Below, piece by piece: positions 24,352-36,556 of a stretch of 64,000 nt of DNA. The DNA is from Primula veris (lineage: Eukaryota > Streptophyta > Magnoliopsida > Ericales > Primulaceae). A program made the translations under genes and the position numbers. How positions within the stretch are numbered: the first letter of the stretch is position 1; each line of letters starts with the position of its first letter. Under the pieces are notes generated by a model. It saw only the letters and a program-made list of their open reading frames with translations, was not told the origin of the DNA and searched no databases. The stretch is from NCBI GenBank assembly GCA_963682055.1, contig OY821741.1:4037501-4101500 (forward strand), written 5' to 3'.

Positions 24352-26838
24352 GTTCTTCATTTCGTTCAACTAAGGACCTCGAAAAAACATCATTTGGGCT
24401 GCTCGCCTGCTCCTGAATATATTCGAGCTGCTTATGCCAGGACTAATCACTCTATATATATCACCAGTCTCCATTGGTTTCACACTTGAGTTCTATGTTA
24501 AACTTTAAGAACAAATTGTTCATGAAAATAGGGACGAAAATGTGTCCAAGTTTTGTGTTTCAATATTTCTTGAGAAATGATTTGTACCCTAAAATTTTAC
24601 CTAGAAAACATGCATACCATGAGATGTGTTTTGATTGGCCTGCTTTAGTGCATGTGAGCAATTTCATCATGAGCAAGGGACTAGACTATAATTAGGTTTT
24701 AACATTTCATAAACTTAGTCAGGTCGATGTAAGGTTTACGTAGGTGCTTCATTTTCAAGTAAAAGAAAGTATTTTAATGATTGAAAGTTGGGGTTGTCTT
24801 CAGATTATTGAAGTGCTAAGTACGTGTAGATTATTTTTATTACTAAATAGTCAGTTTTTTTTATAACCTTCTTGATTTTTTGTGGATTTTGGAATCAGCA
24901 TTGTCAGACTGGCAACACTCTTGTTGTATCAAAATCCAAAATTATCGAAACATCTTGAAGTTTTTTCAGTAAATTGTTAATGCATTGGAAAAGTTATTGT
25001 TTAATACATATATTCGACTTAATTATTAAAAGCCCGAATTTGTCAATCTCTTTTAAGGGATGGGAGCAACAAATTTTTCCCGTCCTTGGTATATGGCAAG
25101 TTTTCTTCAGTTAATCTATTGCCGAAAACTATAATTACCAGATTGAGAATTAAACGCACTGTATTAGTTCTTTAATTAGCATTAGATATATGGGCTTTAA
25201 TTTAAACAGCTGTATTAGTGACAAACAACTATTTAAAATAGACCGTGCTCTATGGTTGTCAATATTTAAAAAGTGCTTAATTTATAAGCTTACGATGTAA
25301 ATCCTATCGGTTTCCTGTAATTATAGCCATCATGGGCACCGAAAAATAAAAATGGTTTCTTGGTAAAAAAAAATATATGTTCGGGCACCGAAAAACAATA
25401 TGAAAAGATTATGTCGGTCACAAAGTCGTCCTTGAAAGAGCAGAATAAAGGGATTTGGAAACCTTAATGCTCAGAAATACTTCCAATATTGTGTAAATCT
25501 GCAATCATCAATTAGACTATTGTTTGAATTCATATTAATCATTTGTAGCGGAAACGCATACAAATATAACGTCCCTTTATAGGTAGATCAAAATAATAGA
25601 ACTTGCAATTTTATCTAAATTTGTAATTTTATATGAATTGTTCACGAGCAAAAGCATGTTCGACCCATTAAATGATCACCAGTTCATGTTTTGTTGGCCG
25701 AGGCAAACATGGATTGAATTACATTAACGAGTTTCCGCACTAATTAAACTTGAATATGCATTCCATTTACAAGCCCTAAACATGATTATAATATGATATA
25801 GTTGTGTTAATTTCTCCTGCACATCTTGTTGAGTTATGCATATTGAGGACTTTGATTTTCATGTTTGTATAGCTTTTTGGGTATGTTATTGTTTATTTAG
25901 CATTGTTGGACATTTTAAAGAGATTTAATTAAAAAAAAAATTGGTTTCAAGATCTAAATAAATAGAATAACTGATTATTAAAAAAGTTGAAAAAAAATCA
26001 ATAATGTACTAAGAAAACAAGGTAGTGTTAGTCTAATTATACAAAAAAGTATAGTTTGACACACATTGTCCGGACTAGACTCGGCAGTTATACGAAGAAA
26101 TTACTTCTATTTTTATATCTATCTCTATTTAAAACACCTCAGATTCAATTTACATTTTAAATACTGAAACAAAAATCATGAGGTATAGGTTGGCTTTAAA
26201 TTCTAAATAATAATTGTTTGGTTGGACATGCGTTAATATGCGTAAATTCTAAGCAACAGATACCTAGTGCATCAATATGACTATATATTAATATACGAAC
26301 TTTATAATTTTTCAAAATCTGAAGAAATCCCTAAAATATATAAGAACCCATGCAATGGCGACCACATCATTCATGGATCGCATTTGAATATTTAATTTAT
26401 ACTTTTGCAATTCATGGCTGCATAAAATAATATTGTAAATGACATATATAAAAATTGTAGAAATTAAAATTTTCAAAATATTATAATGTAATTTAAGCAT
26501 TTAAACTAATTTGCTCTCAATTATTTTGGATACCTACTTTTTGTTTTATCCAATTGTCACCAACTCTCATTTCCTTTTTGTCATTGGGTATGGAAATGAT
26601 AAATGTGCTAGTAGTAGTCATGTTATATTAGCATTAATATTGTATTAATAATTGTGCATCTGGAAAAATATTCAAATTTGAATGATTGATCATCAAATGG
26701 AGCATACGGGGTATGTGTGTGTATATTTAAAAATAAAAAAATTCCTCGTTTTCTTAAAGAAAAGCAAAAAAACATATTATATTTAGAACTATCACAATTG
26801 GGTAGTTTGACTTTTATTTTCGAGGCCTACCTCACTTC
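24352..26838. other. Intergenic upstream of the P450
   Basis: 2.5 kb without a supportable gene. A short open stretch at 24352-24480 continues across the LARD insertion point, but I cannot match it to a family. The rest is AT-rich. Confidence 0.5.
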
Positions 26839-26846
26839 CTATAAAT
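26839..26846 (+). promoter_or_regulatory. TATA box of the P450 gene
   Basis: CTATAAAT lies 60 bp upstream of the ATG at 26899, with an AT-rich leader between. Position and sequence fit a plant core promoter. Confidence 0.65.
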
Positions 26847-26898
26847 TGAGCAATACTCAGAAATTCTATTTGCATCAATTAAAAATATTTCTATAGTC

Positions 26899-28431
26899 AT
26901 GGCAGTACCTCTCCAACAATCTCTCATGGCTTCCTTTGGTTACACAGAAATTATTTTTTTGTCGATTTTCCTTCTTTTTCTTTACACCTTCTTGAATATG
27001 AAACGTGGTCATCCAATCAACTGGCCATTCCTTGGCATGATGCCTACAGTTGCACTCAACTTCCATTGCTTCCAGGATAAAGTCGCCGATATCCTAGAAG
27101 AAACCGGTGGTACATTTTACCTTAAAGGCTTCTGGTTTACTAATACCGATAAAATATTCACATGTGACCCTGACAATGTTCACTACGTGCATAGCCAAAA
27201 GTTTGACAACTTTGAAAAAGGGGAGGAGGCAAAGAAGATTTTTGATTTTTTAGGTGAATTTTTGTTCAACGCTGACCACGATGAGTGGCAAAACGACAGA
27301 AAAATGATCCGTGCTTACTTCAATGACAGTCGGTTCAGACATACTGTTGTCAATATGGTGCATGACCAACTTGAAAATGTTCTTATGCCAGTTCTCGAGC
27401 ATCTTATAGCGCAAGGAGGGGTGGTAGACTTGCAAGACTTGTTCGTACGACTTATTCATGATTCCTCATACGCTCTGACTACTGGTTACAATCCGAATTT
27501 CTTATCCATTGGTTTTCCTGAATCTCCATTATCTAGTGCCAATGACTACATTAACGATAGGCTATTAGAACGTCACTTAATTCCTAACATCATTTGGAAG
27601 GCACAACGATGGATGAATATCGGAGCGGAGAAAGTAATGGCAGAAGCCATTAAAACCGTCCATGATTATACAAAAAAATGCACAGAAATGAAAGCTGAAG
27701 ATATAAAGGGGCAAGTAGAAGGTTTCGATGCCCTAAAGTTTTTTATGACCGATGATCACGTTCCTAGATCCAAGGCACAATCTTACAATTTCTTGAGAGA
27801 CGTTGTCACACTCATAAGTGGGGGTGGCCGAGAAACAATTGCCTTGACCCTCACTTGGCTAATGTGGTTAGTTTCCAAGACCCCAACGGTTGAAACTAAG
27901 ATAAGACAAGAACTCAAAGAAATCATTCCACACAATGAATCTGAAAATCTTAGACTCTTTAACATGCAAGAGTTGAGTAAGTTGCCTTATCTTCATGCTA
28001 GTTTTTGTGAAACGCTTAGACTATACCCTCCTGCTCCGTTGCAAAATCGGGTAGCAGTCGAACCAGATATTCTTCCAAGTGGTCATCTTGTCAATCGCAA
28101 GCAAGATATAGTTTTTTCATTCTATACACTTGGTAGAATGAAATCAATTTGGGGAAAAGATTCTCTTGAATTCAAACCCGAGAGATGGCTGACAGAGAAT
28201 GGTGAATTCAGACAAGAGTTGGCAAATAAATACTTAATGGCTTTTAGCACAGGACCACGGGTATGCCCCGGGAAAAATGATGCTTTTTCCAGGATGAAAC
28301 CCTTTGCAGCTACAATTATCTATAATTTCAATGTCCGAGTAGTAGAAGGACACATCGTCCGCCCTGCCTCTTCTGCTAGCATGCGGTTGGAAAATGGATT
28401 AAAGGTTAGCATCACTAAGATTATGAAATGA
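26899..28431 (+). CDS. Cytochrome P450, CYP96A-like (single exon)
   Basis: 510 aa, intronless, as usual for CYP96A. An N-terminal membrane anchor (residues ~14-33, IIFLSIFLLFLYTFLNM) is followed by the hinge region RGHPINWPFLGMMP typical of CYP96 enzymes. The I-helix reads GGRETIA (~residue 308-314), with the conserved Thr but Ile where Thr/Ser is usual. The K-helix ETLR is at residues 371-374, FKPERW near 427, and the haem loop FSTGPRVCPG contains ligand Cys456. CYP96A belongs to the CYP86 clan; the known Arabidopsis member MAH1/CYP96A15 hydroxylates mid-chain alkanes in wax synthesis at the ER, while others act on fatty acids or phenolic precursors. Substrate cannot be told from sequence. 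All core motifs are present, so it is probably active. A 32-bp exact inverted copy of its anchor region lies 340 bp downstream. Confidence 0.93.
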   Translation: MAVPLQQSLMASFGYTEIIFLSIFLLFLYTFLNMKRGHPINWPFLGMMPTVALNFHCFQDKVADILEETGGTFYLKGFWFTNTDKIFTCDPDNVHYVHSQKFDNFEKGEEAKKIFDFLGEFLFNADHDEWQNDRKMIRAYFNDSRFRHTVVNMVHDQLENVLMPVLEHLIAQGGVVDLQDLFVRLIHDSSYALTTGYNPNFLSIGFPESPLSSANDYINDRLLERHLIPNIIWKAQRWMNIGAEKVMAEAIKTVHDYTKKCTEMKAEDIKGQVEGFDALKFFMTDDHVPRSKAQSYNFLRDVVTLISGGGRETIALTLTWLMWLVSKTPTVETKIRQELKEIIPHNESENLRLFNMQELSKLPYLHASFCETLRLYPPAPLQNRVAVEPDILPSGHLVNRKQDIVFSFYTLGRMKSIWGKDSLEFKPERWLTENGEFRQELANKYLMAFSTGPRVCPGKNDAFSRMKPFAATIIYNFNVRVVEGHIVRPASSASMRLENGLKVSITKIMK

Positions 28432-28724
28432 TGTTGCAGAAATGAGTCCATTTGAATTGTTGAAGTTACTATGTTTGCTTTTCCTATAAATCGTGTTTGT
28501 AACAAGTCTTAATAGTTTGTTTTCGTTATATCTTGCTTTTTAATAAGTCCCAAGTTAACGCGCGAGGCCCTATAAGAAATTGTTAATAAATTTGTTGTTG
28601 TACCAATGTAAGTGTCATGTTTCGGTAATATAAAATTCAATATTTTCTACCTTATTTGTGACATTATGTTTGATGGGTTCATTGTAATTATAAGATCTGA
28701 GAAAACGTTCCTAAAACTTTAAAA

Positions 28725-28803
28725 GACCAATGAACGGCCAGTTGATTGGCCGGGGTGACCCGTTTGGTATTCAAGAAGGTGTAAAGAAAAAGAAGGAAAT
28801 AAT
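28725..28803 (-). pseudogene. Inverted fragment of the CYP96A 5' coding region
   Basis: Read on the minus strand, 28799-28768 is identical over 32 bases to the membrane-anchor codons of the P450 at about 26967-26998. The resemblance continues with gaps through codons for the CAATCAACTGGCC segment (matching near 27014-27026). The rest of the gene is absent. It is a short, frame-broken duplicate in inverted orientation to the intact gene. Confidence 0.8.
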
Positions 28804-29100
28804 GACTTCTATTTATACAAGCTAGTTGACCCTCCTCCTCACCCTTGTACCTTTTTTCCGCTTCTCACCATGTTTCCCCTCACTCTTTATATGCTCTGAT
28901 GGGGGTGGGGAAGAATTTTTCCTAACACCAGACCCCACCATCAAATCGTTCCTCACACTCCCGGGTTTATTCATGAACTTTGTATACTTTGGCTATCCCG
29001 TGGGTTTTTAGCCCCAAATCTTCAACTCGTTAATTACCTCTTTGCGAGTAACGATTTTAACAAACAATACTTTTCAATTTGAGTGGTGAAAAATAGTCGC

Positions 29101-29136
<36 letters not shown>

Positions 29137-29735
29137 GTCTTTGGTGTTCCTATTGGCCTCGGTGGGCCATGGGAATTGGGGATCCGGACTCTGTTACAAC
29201 AGTGACTGCCTTCTTGAGTTATTTTCACATACTTGACCGGACATTAATTATGAGGTTTGTTTGATATATGTTAGGTACTGAAATCTAATATAATTAGCTC
29301 TCGGCGTGATAATCATATTTCTGAAAATGAGTTTCTACGACTTCGTCTGATGGAGTCATTTCTTCCGAGGTGCCGTTCAGGTCTTTGAGTTTGGTAAAAG
29401 ATTTGGGTTAAGAACGGCTTAGATTGCATCGTGATAATGAAGACCAAAATTTGATAATATAAAAAGAAACGAAATTCACGGGTTGATCATAGTTGAAATT
29501 GTGGCTAAATACTGCAAGGAAGACTTGTTTCAGTATTATACTTTTAATCCCCACTTGTTATTTTGTATTTTTTTGTTATAATATGAGGACCTTTCTACAG
29601 ATGTGAATATATACTAAAATATTTGACTCGGTTGTATTAAAAATGAAAGTACAAAGCAAAGAAGTTATGGGTAATAGTTGCAGCTCTATAAAAAAAAAAA
29701 GTATAATTAATTAAAATAATAATATGTAAATCATG
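28804..29735. other. Intergenic with (AC)14 microsatellite
   Basis: No gene recognised. A perfect (AC)14 run occupies 29103-29130. The right part is AT-rich and borders the target duplication AACTT (29736-29740) of the next element. Confidence 0.55.
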
Positions 29736-29740
29736 AACTT

Positions 29741-29942
29741 TGTTGTAAGATTATTGGACTCTTATTGGGCTTTTACTTATTGGGCCCAGATGGGCTTTTA
29801 ACCCTACCCCTCTATCTATATAAATAGGGCTAGGGGTCTTGTACTTGAACATTCATATTCATTCATTAATAAAGACGATACTGTTCTCCCCTCTCTCTAC
29901 TTCTGTCTCCCTAAATACATAGCTAATAGTTGTATTACAATA
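29741..29942 (+). repeat. 5' LTR of Copia element
   Basis: 202 bp, with a TATA-like CTATATAAATA near 29815-29825 and a polyadenylation-like AATAAA near 29870. It is followed at once by CGTTATCAGCAC, the candidate primer binding site. Confidence 0.93.
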
Positions 29943-30687
29943 CGTTATCAGCACTGCTCTCGGAGATCGAAGTACGGATTCTAGGTTAAATAAACCTTGA
30001 GGTTTATCCGTGTTTTATTGGGTTCGTTTCGACCTTCTACAAAATACGCAGAGTACGGTATAAAATTTATTTATTAGTCTGGCTGGGTGAAAATTGCATG
30101 ATTACTGCTATTTCGTAAACATACTATATAAAATTGCATGTTTATTGATAATAAATTGTGATATACATATGCGTGTAAATTAGAAGTCTTATAATAGTTA
30201 TGCAAATTGCTTTATTATGAGAATGATCTCACTGCATAGTAAATTATTTGCTCCTGGCACATAGCTCCATGATTAGCAAGTACATAAATTGATTATTGAT
30301 AGTGCTATAGTATAATTTTTTGTGAGATATCATGTGCATATGTGCTGATTGATGTAGATTTAGTAGTTTATAAACCTATAAACTCTTATCTGTAATGTTC
30401 AGAAGTAATATGACCAAACTGAAACACTCCAGAAATTATGGCCTTCCCCCGTAATAATTCTATTACTAATAAATAGTTTACTGAAATTACACGTATGGTC
30501 CTGTAGTAATTACTTATATGCAAAACAGTTTATATGTTTGATAAATACCTATATTCGGTGTATAAATATTCACCCACATGCATATATTTATTTATTAAAA
30601 GGCAAGTGAATAAAAATTATATGTTAATGGAATAAATTGATATGTTTCCATGTATAGAATTATTAATATGGCGATAAACATAGATAA

Positions 30688-30895
30688 TTGATTTGATATG
30701 TTAGAATCTTCATGGATTAATTGATAATCTTAAATAGATTTGATTTGATATGTTAGAATCTTCATGAATTGATTGATAATATTAAATTGATTTGATTTGA
30801 TATGTTAGAATCTTTATGAATTGATTGATAATCTTAAATAGATTTGATTTGATATGTTAGAATCTTTATAGATTGATTGATAATCTTAAATTGAT
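30688..30895 (+). repeat. Four 52-bp tandem repeats in the Copia leader
   Basis: Copies begin TTGATTTGATATG at 30688, 30740, 30792 and 30844, exactly 52 bp apart, with a few substitutions. They lie in the untranslated leader between LTR and gag. Confidence 0.9.
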
Positions 30896-31451
30896 AACAC
30901 CAAATCTACTGCATGATTAGATAGATTCTAAAATATATTTACTGCATGTTTATATATGTGTAATTAATCTAGATAGATATTCTCTATGTTTAATATTATT
31001 GCCATATATAAAATGCGAAAATCGTATATATTCACATTTAAGTTGGAAAAATTATGAATATTTCCCAAATAGGCTCACCTATTTGGATACGATGTCTAGG
31101 AAAGATAAAGGCGGAAGTCGTTCTCCTAATGAGGTCGGTTTTTAAGAGGCATTCGTGCCCACCCCCCTCACCGTCTTTCCTGGTCGTGTTCAAATAGAGC
31201 TACCGAAAGGGGTTGAGTAAATAATAATTTCCCCGAATGTGTCTATATAGATATGTATTCGCCGAATTGGTGTCTCAGGATCGACCTGTCGTTCGATCAA
31301 AGAGAACCTCTTCACTTAAAAGCAAAACTTGTTTTTCGAACCTGTCGTTTCGAAATAAAGTTTGTGCTTATACAAACCATAAACATATAAACCAGTTGTT
31401 TTATATGATGACTAATCCAGTCTTTATTTTCTTTTCTCCTGTTGTAGAAAA

Positions 31452-32447
31452 ATGTCAATCAAGCTTGACTTTCCAATTTTGGATGCTGCCGGCAAGAACT
31501 ACTTGGATTGGAGTCAGGATATCCAAAACCATTTAGATGCCCAAGGCTTATTGGATGTCATATATGATGAGGAGGAGCGTGAAATGGAAGTAACGCGTGA
31601 AATGAGTGCTCGGGCGATGATTCTGTTTCGCCGCCACTTATCAAACGCCATGAAATCTGAGTTCATAGCGACCACCTCACCAAAGGCATTATGAGACTCT
31701 CTGAAAGAGCGTTTCGACCACCAAAAGACCATTTGGCTTCCTGAAGCCCGCCGTGATTGGCTGAATCTGCGATTTCAGGACTTTGAAAGCGTTGAAAAAT
31801 ATAACGCTGAAGTATGCAGAATTCGTGCTACTCTCCAATACTGTGGTGAAACGCTCACCGACAGTGACTTATTGGAGAAAACGTACACCACATTTCCTAG
31901 TTCTGACATCTTGCTCCAAAAGCAATATCGTCAGTCTAAATTCACCAAATTTCCCGAGCTTATCACCCAGTTGTTATTGGACGAGAAGAATAGTCTCATT
32001 TTAATGATGAACAGTAATTCTCGCCCTGCTGGTTCAAAGGCAATTCCAATGCCTGATGCTAATGCTGTTCGTGGACCTCGTCCACGATATGGGAAACGAG
32101 AAAAGGGCCAGTCGTCCCGTCAGCCAAGGAACAGGGATGAGCGTAATGCTCGTCCAGCCAAGCGAGGTTTGGACAATCGTCCGAACCGAGGACCTGTGGC
32201 TCCTCCTAGGCAGTCTCGTGGTGGTAGGAACAATCGGGCCAGTCGTCCCAAAGCAAGAGATCCGGCCGCTATGCCAACTCTGTGCTATAAATGTGGTGGA
32301 AATGGTCATATGCAAAGGACTTGTAGGGCAACTCCCCAAGAAGTCGAAAACTACCACAAGGGTAGAAGGGTCGAAACCAACATGATTGAAGCTAGTGCAA
32401 AAGAAACCCTTGAGACCCCTGACTTTGAGGCTCACATGGAAGAATAA
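31452..32447 (+). pseudogene. gag of Copia element, one nonsense codon
   Basis: ATG 31452 opens a Copia-type gag (332 codons). The N-terminal half reads LDFPILDAAGKNYLDWSQDI. A TGA at 31692-31694 replaces the Trp expected in AL-W-DSLKERF; the frame is otherwise open, with a basic Arg/Gly-rich region and a zinc knuckle CYKCGGNGHMQRTC near 32283-32325. It ends at TAA 32445. The nonsense codon would cut the protein after 80 residues. Confidence 0.9.
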
Positions 32448-32675
32448 AGTTTTTTTTCTTCGTTTCTTTTAATAATTGAGCTGTTTTGCTCCTGGATTAT
32501 GTTATTTCAATTCCATTTCGGATTATGTTTTTTCCTTTGGATATTGTTCATTTCTTTTGGATTATGGTTTGTTTTATGGATAATGTTTTGAACATTTCTC
32601 GTATAATTTAAAGTTATTTCATTGAGCAATTCCTTTTATTCGTGTGACCGACTTTAAATTATTTTACTTTTAGGC
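32448..32675 (+). other. gag-pol spacer with repeated GGATTATG motifs
   Basis: The 228-bp T-rich spacer has several imperfect copies of TTGGATTATGTT and ends in a pyrimidine tract plus TTTTAG|GC just before the pol ATG, resembling a splice acceptor. It is in the same frame as gag and pol but carries stops. Confidence 0.6.
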
Positions 32676-35600
32676 ATGTATTGTGGGGCAGTTGATTGTC
32701 TGGTTGATAGTGGCACTACACATACTATCTTAAAAGATAAATCATTTTTTATCAACTTTACGCCTAAAGTAACCTCAGTGACAACAATTTCGGGCCCGTC
32801 GACCCTTGTTGAAGGCTTTGGTAAAGCTAAATTCACGTTGTCAAATGGTACTCCTGTTGAAGTATCTGAGGCCTTATATTCTCCGAGGTCCAGTCGTACC
32901 TTGTTGAGCTTTAAGGATATCCGAGAAAATAAGTTTCATCTTGAAACTGCTCGTGAAAATGGTATTGAATACCTTCACATTACCTCCACTCAATACGACC
33001 AAAAGCGTATTCTGGAGAAGTTGAGATGTCTTTCAAGTGGTTTGTATGTTACTACAATCCAAAACTTTGAAAGCAATCTAATCATTCGGCGGGCGCCGAT
33101 TGATGAGAGCACTTTTATGCTATGGCATGACCGGCTGGGACACCCGGGTCAAAATACGATGCTTCGAACGATGAACGCATCTCATGGGCATCCTCTTGGA
33201 GGAAAGAATTTCGTGATTAATCCGAAAAGCCTATGCCAAGCATGCTCGATTGGAAAGACTAATCTCAAACCAATTCGTGTGAAACCTACGAAATTGGTTT
33301 CCCAATTCCTTGAAAGAATTCAAGGAGATATTTGTGGACCTATCCAACCAACTTGCGGACCATTTAAATATTTCATGGTTTTGGTTGATGCATCGACAAG
33401 ATGGTCACACGTAGCTTTGTTGTCCACAAGAAACGCAGCGTTTCCAAAACTCCTAGCCCAGATCATTAATTTGAGGGCTCATCATCCGGATTATCCGATA
33501 AAGTCTATTAGACTTGATAATGCCGCGGAGTTTACATCGAAAACTTTCGATGACTATTGCATGACTTTGGGAATTAATCTTGAACACCCAGTTGCGTATG
33601 TTCATACCCAAAATGGCCTTGCAGAAGCTTTCATTAAGCGATTGCAAATGATTGCTAGAACTTTGGTTATGCGCACCAAACTTCCTATTTCTGCGTGGGG
33701 CTATGCCATTTTGCATGCTGCTGCGTTGGTCCGTCTGAGGCCCATGGCCACCCAACCACTATCTGCGTACCAGTTGGTAACTGGATATGAGCCCGATGTC
33801 TCACATTTACGCGTGTTTGGGTGTTTAGTCAATGTTCCAATTGAGCCGCCTAAGCGTTCCAAATTTGGACCTCAGAAACGACGGGGCATATATGTCGGTT
33901 ATGAATCCCCGTCCATAATACGCTATTTAGAGCCCTTGACAGGCGATCTCTTTACCGCTAGACATGCGGATTGTGATTACGATGAGACACTCTTCCCGTC
34001 GTTAGGGGGAGAAATGCACGTTAACGTTGATAAGGAACGACGTGAATTAACGTGACATGTACCCACTATGTCTCATCTAGATCCCCCAACTGCACATAGT
34101 GATAAGGAAGTGCAGAGAATCCTAGGTCTGCAAAATGTTGCAAATCAAATGCCAGACGCATTTAATGACCTAGCAAATGTCACGAGATCACATATACCTG
34201 CTGCAAATGTGCCTGCAAGGATAGACGTCCCAGTGAGACGCCATGTTCCGGTTGAACACGTTGCTCCGGTTGTACCCACCGAGCAAAGAACGCTGCCGTC
34301 GGCCGTTCAGTCCGCCGCCCTTCCGAAAAAAAGAGGAAGGCCGTCCGGTTCCAAGGATGTTCTGCCTCGAAAGAGGAGAAATCCTGTCGCATCTGTTTTT
34401 CCACACGAGATCATTAAGGATCACGGTGATGTATTAGAGAAGCGTGTTCCAGATGAAACACCAGTTCCTAATCATCATGATAACCTCGAAATATCTGTCG
34501 ATTATGCTAGTTTAGACGATATTTTGAAGCGAAACGAGACTGTCATCGATGATGTGTTCATATACGCAGTGGCCACTGACATTATGAACAATGATGACAT
34601 GGAACCTCGTACCGTTGCTGAGTGTCAGCGAAGAACGGACTGGCCTCAATGGAAATAAGCAATCCAGGCTGAATTGGATTCCTTAACGAAACGAAGCGTG
34701 TTTGGACCTGTCGCTCCAACACCGCCCAATGTTAGACCAGTTGGTCATAAATGGGTTTTCGTAAGGAAGCGTGATGAGAATAATGAGATTGTTAGATACA
34801 AAGCTCGCCTTGTGGCGCAAGGTTTCTCTCAACGCCCTGGAATTGATTACGATGAGACGTATTCTCCCGTAATGGACGTTATAACGTTCCGCTACTTAAT
34901 CAGTTTAGTAGTTTCCGAAAAACTGAATATGCAGCTCATGGATGTGGTCACAGCATATCTCTACGGGGATCTGGACACAGAGATTTACATGAGAGTCCCT
35001 GATGGACTTAAGTTGCCTGAATCAAGTAGTTCCCGACCACGGAACACGTTCTCGATTAGACTGAGACGATCACTATATGGATTGAAACAATCCGGACGGA
35101 TGTGGTATAACCGTCTAAGTGAATACTTGATCGGCGTGGGATATGTTAATAATGAACTATGCCCATGCGTGTTCATAAAGAAACCCACTTCAGGATATGC
35201 GATTATCGCAGTCTATGTAGATGATATGAATCTCATAGGAACCTCGAAAGAGTTGTTCGAAACTGCTGAAATCCTGAAGAAGGAATTCGAGATGAAAGAT
35301 CTTGGGAAGACACGGTATTGCCTCGGCCTGCAGATCGAGCACCGTACAGATGGAATTTTAGTCCATCAAGAAAACTACACCCAAAAGGTGTTGAGGCGCT
35401 TTAGTCATAGTGACGCTAAGCCATCCTCTACTCCCATGGTCGTCCGCTCTCTAGACATTAATAAGGACCCCTTCCGTCCAAAGGAGGACGATGAAGAGAT
35501 ATTGAGCCCTGCGTGTTCATATCTGGGTGCAATAGGCGCACTATTGTACTTGGCTCAATGTACTAGACCGGACATCTCGTTTGCTGTGAATTGTCTAGCT

Positions 35601-36245
35601 CGACACAGCACCGCGCCAACACGCCGCCACTGGACTGGCATAAAAGACATTTTCCGTTACCTTAGAGGTACTACGGACATGGGCTTATTCTATCCCTTTG
35701 CGTCGAGTGGATCTAGCTCCATTGATCCTCGAAATAACGCAACCCTTGTCGGCTATGCCGATGCTGGTTTCTTATCAGACCCGCACAAGGGACGTTCCCA
35801 ATCTGGTTATGTCTTTACCATTGGGAACACGGCGATATCCTGGAGGTCTCGTAAACAGACTCTAGTGGCCACTTCGACTAACCACTCCGAGCTACTCGCG
35901 CTCTATGAGGCAACTAGAGAGTGTGTCTGGCTTCGAGCAGTTATTGGCCATATTCGAAGCACCTGTGATCTAGCTTACGATCATGATGAACCAGTTGTTA
36001 TTTATGAGGACAACACCGCTGTGATTGATCAAGCGAAAAATGGTTATATCAAAGGTGATGCCACTAAGCATATCTCGCCAAAGTTGTTCTTCACACATGA
36101 ACAACAAACGCTTCAAAAGATTGAAGTGAAGCATATTGGTTCAGAGAATAACCACGCTGACTTGTTCACCAAGTCACTGCCAAAGCATTCTTTTCAGAAG
36201 CACGTACGGGCGATTGGCCTATGTAGGCTATCTGAGCTACCTTAG
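32676..36245 (+). pseudogene. pol of Copia element (PR-IN-RT-RH), two nonsense codons
   Basis: Single frame from ATG 32676 to the stop at 36243. Protease DSGTTHTIL is near 32708, pre-integrase WHDRLGHPG near 33124, integrase acids in GDICGP, RLDNAAEF and NGLAEAF (33320-33640), reverse transcriptase YVDDMNLIG near 35215 and RNase H YADAGFLSDP near 35755. Stops interrupt it at 34053-34055 (TGA) and 34656-34658 (TAA, where relatives have Glu in WKEAIQAE). The integrase has DNAAEF instead of the usual DNGGEF/DNAGEF but keeps all three catalytic acids. No frameshift was seen. Confidence 0.92.
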
Positions 36246-36556
36246 AGCGACATTTTATGTCGGAGTCGAAATCCTCGCACCCTGTCGTGTGCAAGTGAGG
36301 GGGAGCATCCTGTTGTATGCATGTGTACTCTTTTTGTCCTTAGTACAAGGTTTTTCCCACTGGGTTTTCCTTGACAAGGTTTTTAGCGAGACACGTTCCC
36401 TGTTATACCTCACTAAGGATTGCCGAAATCAGGGGGAGTATCCTGTCCCACACTGGGTTTTCCGGCCCTAAGGTTTTTATGTGTTTAGCACTGCGAATGA
36501 ACTCGACTCAGATCGACTGCATGAAGACGAAGAATTCAAGACGTCCAAAGGGGGAG

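Noticed and set aside
24352..24695. Open stretches right of the LARD, including a 73-aa ORF
   Set aside because: No family match that I can defend and no splice context; one frame starts right after a stop. It may be an exon remnant but is unsupported.
28826..29011. 61-aa ORF downstream of the P450
   Set aside because: Lacks family features and lies beyond the inverted P450 scrap in non-coding sequence.
29103..29130. (AC)14 run considered as part of a functional element
   Set aside because: Ordinary dinucleotide microsatellite with no associated structure.
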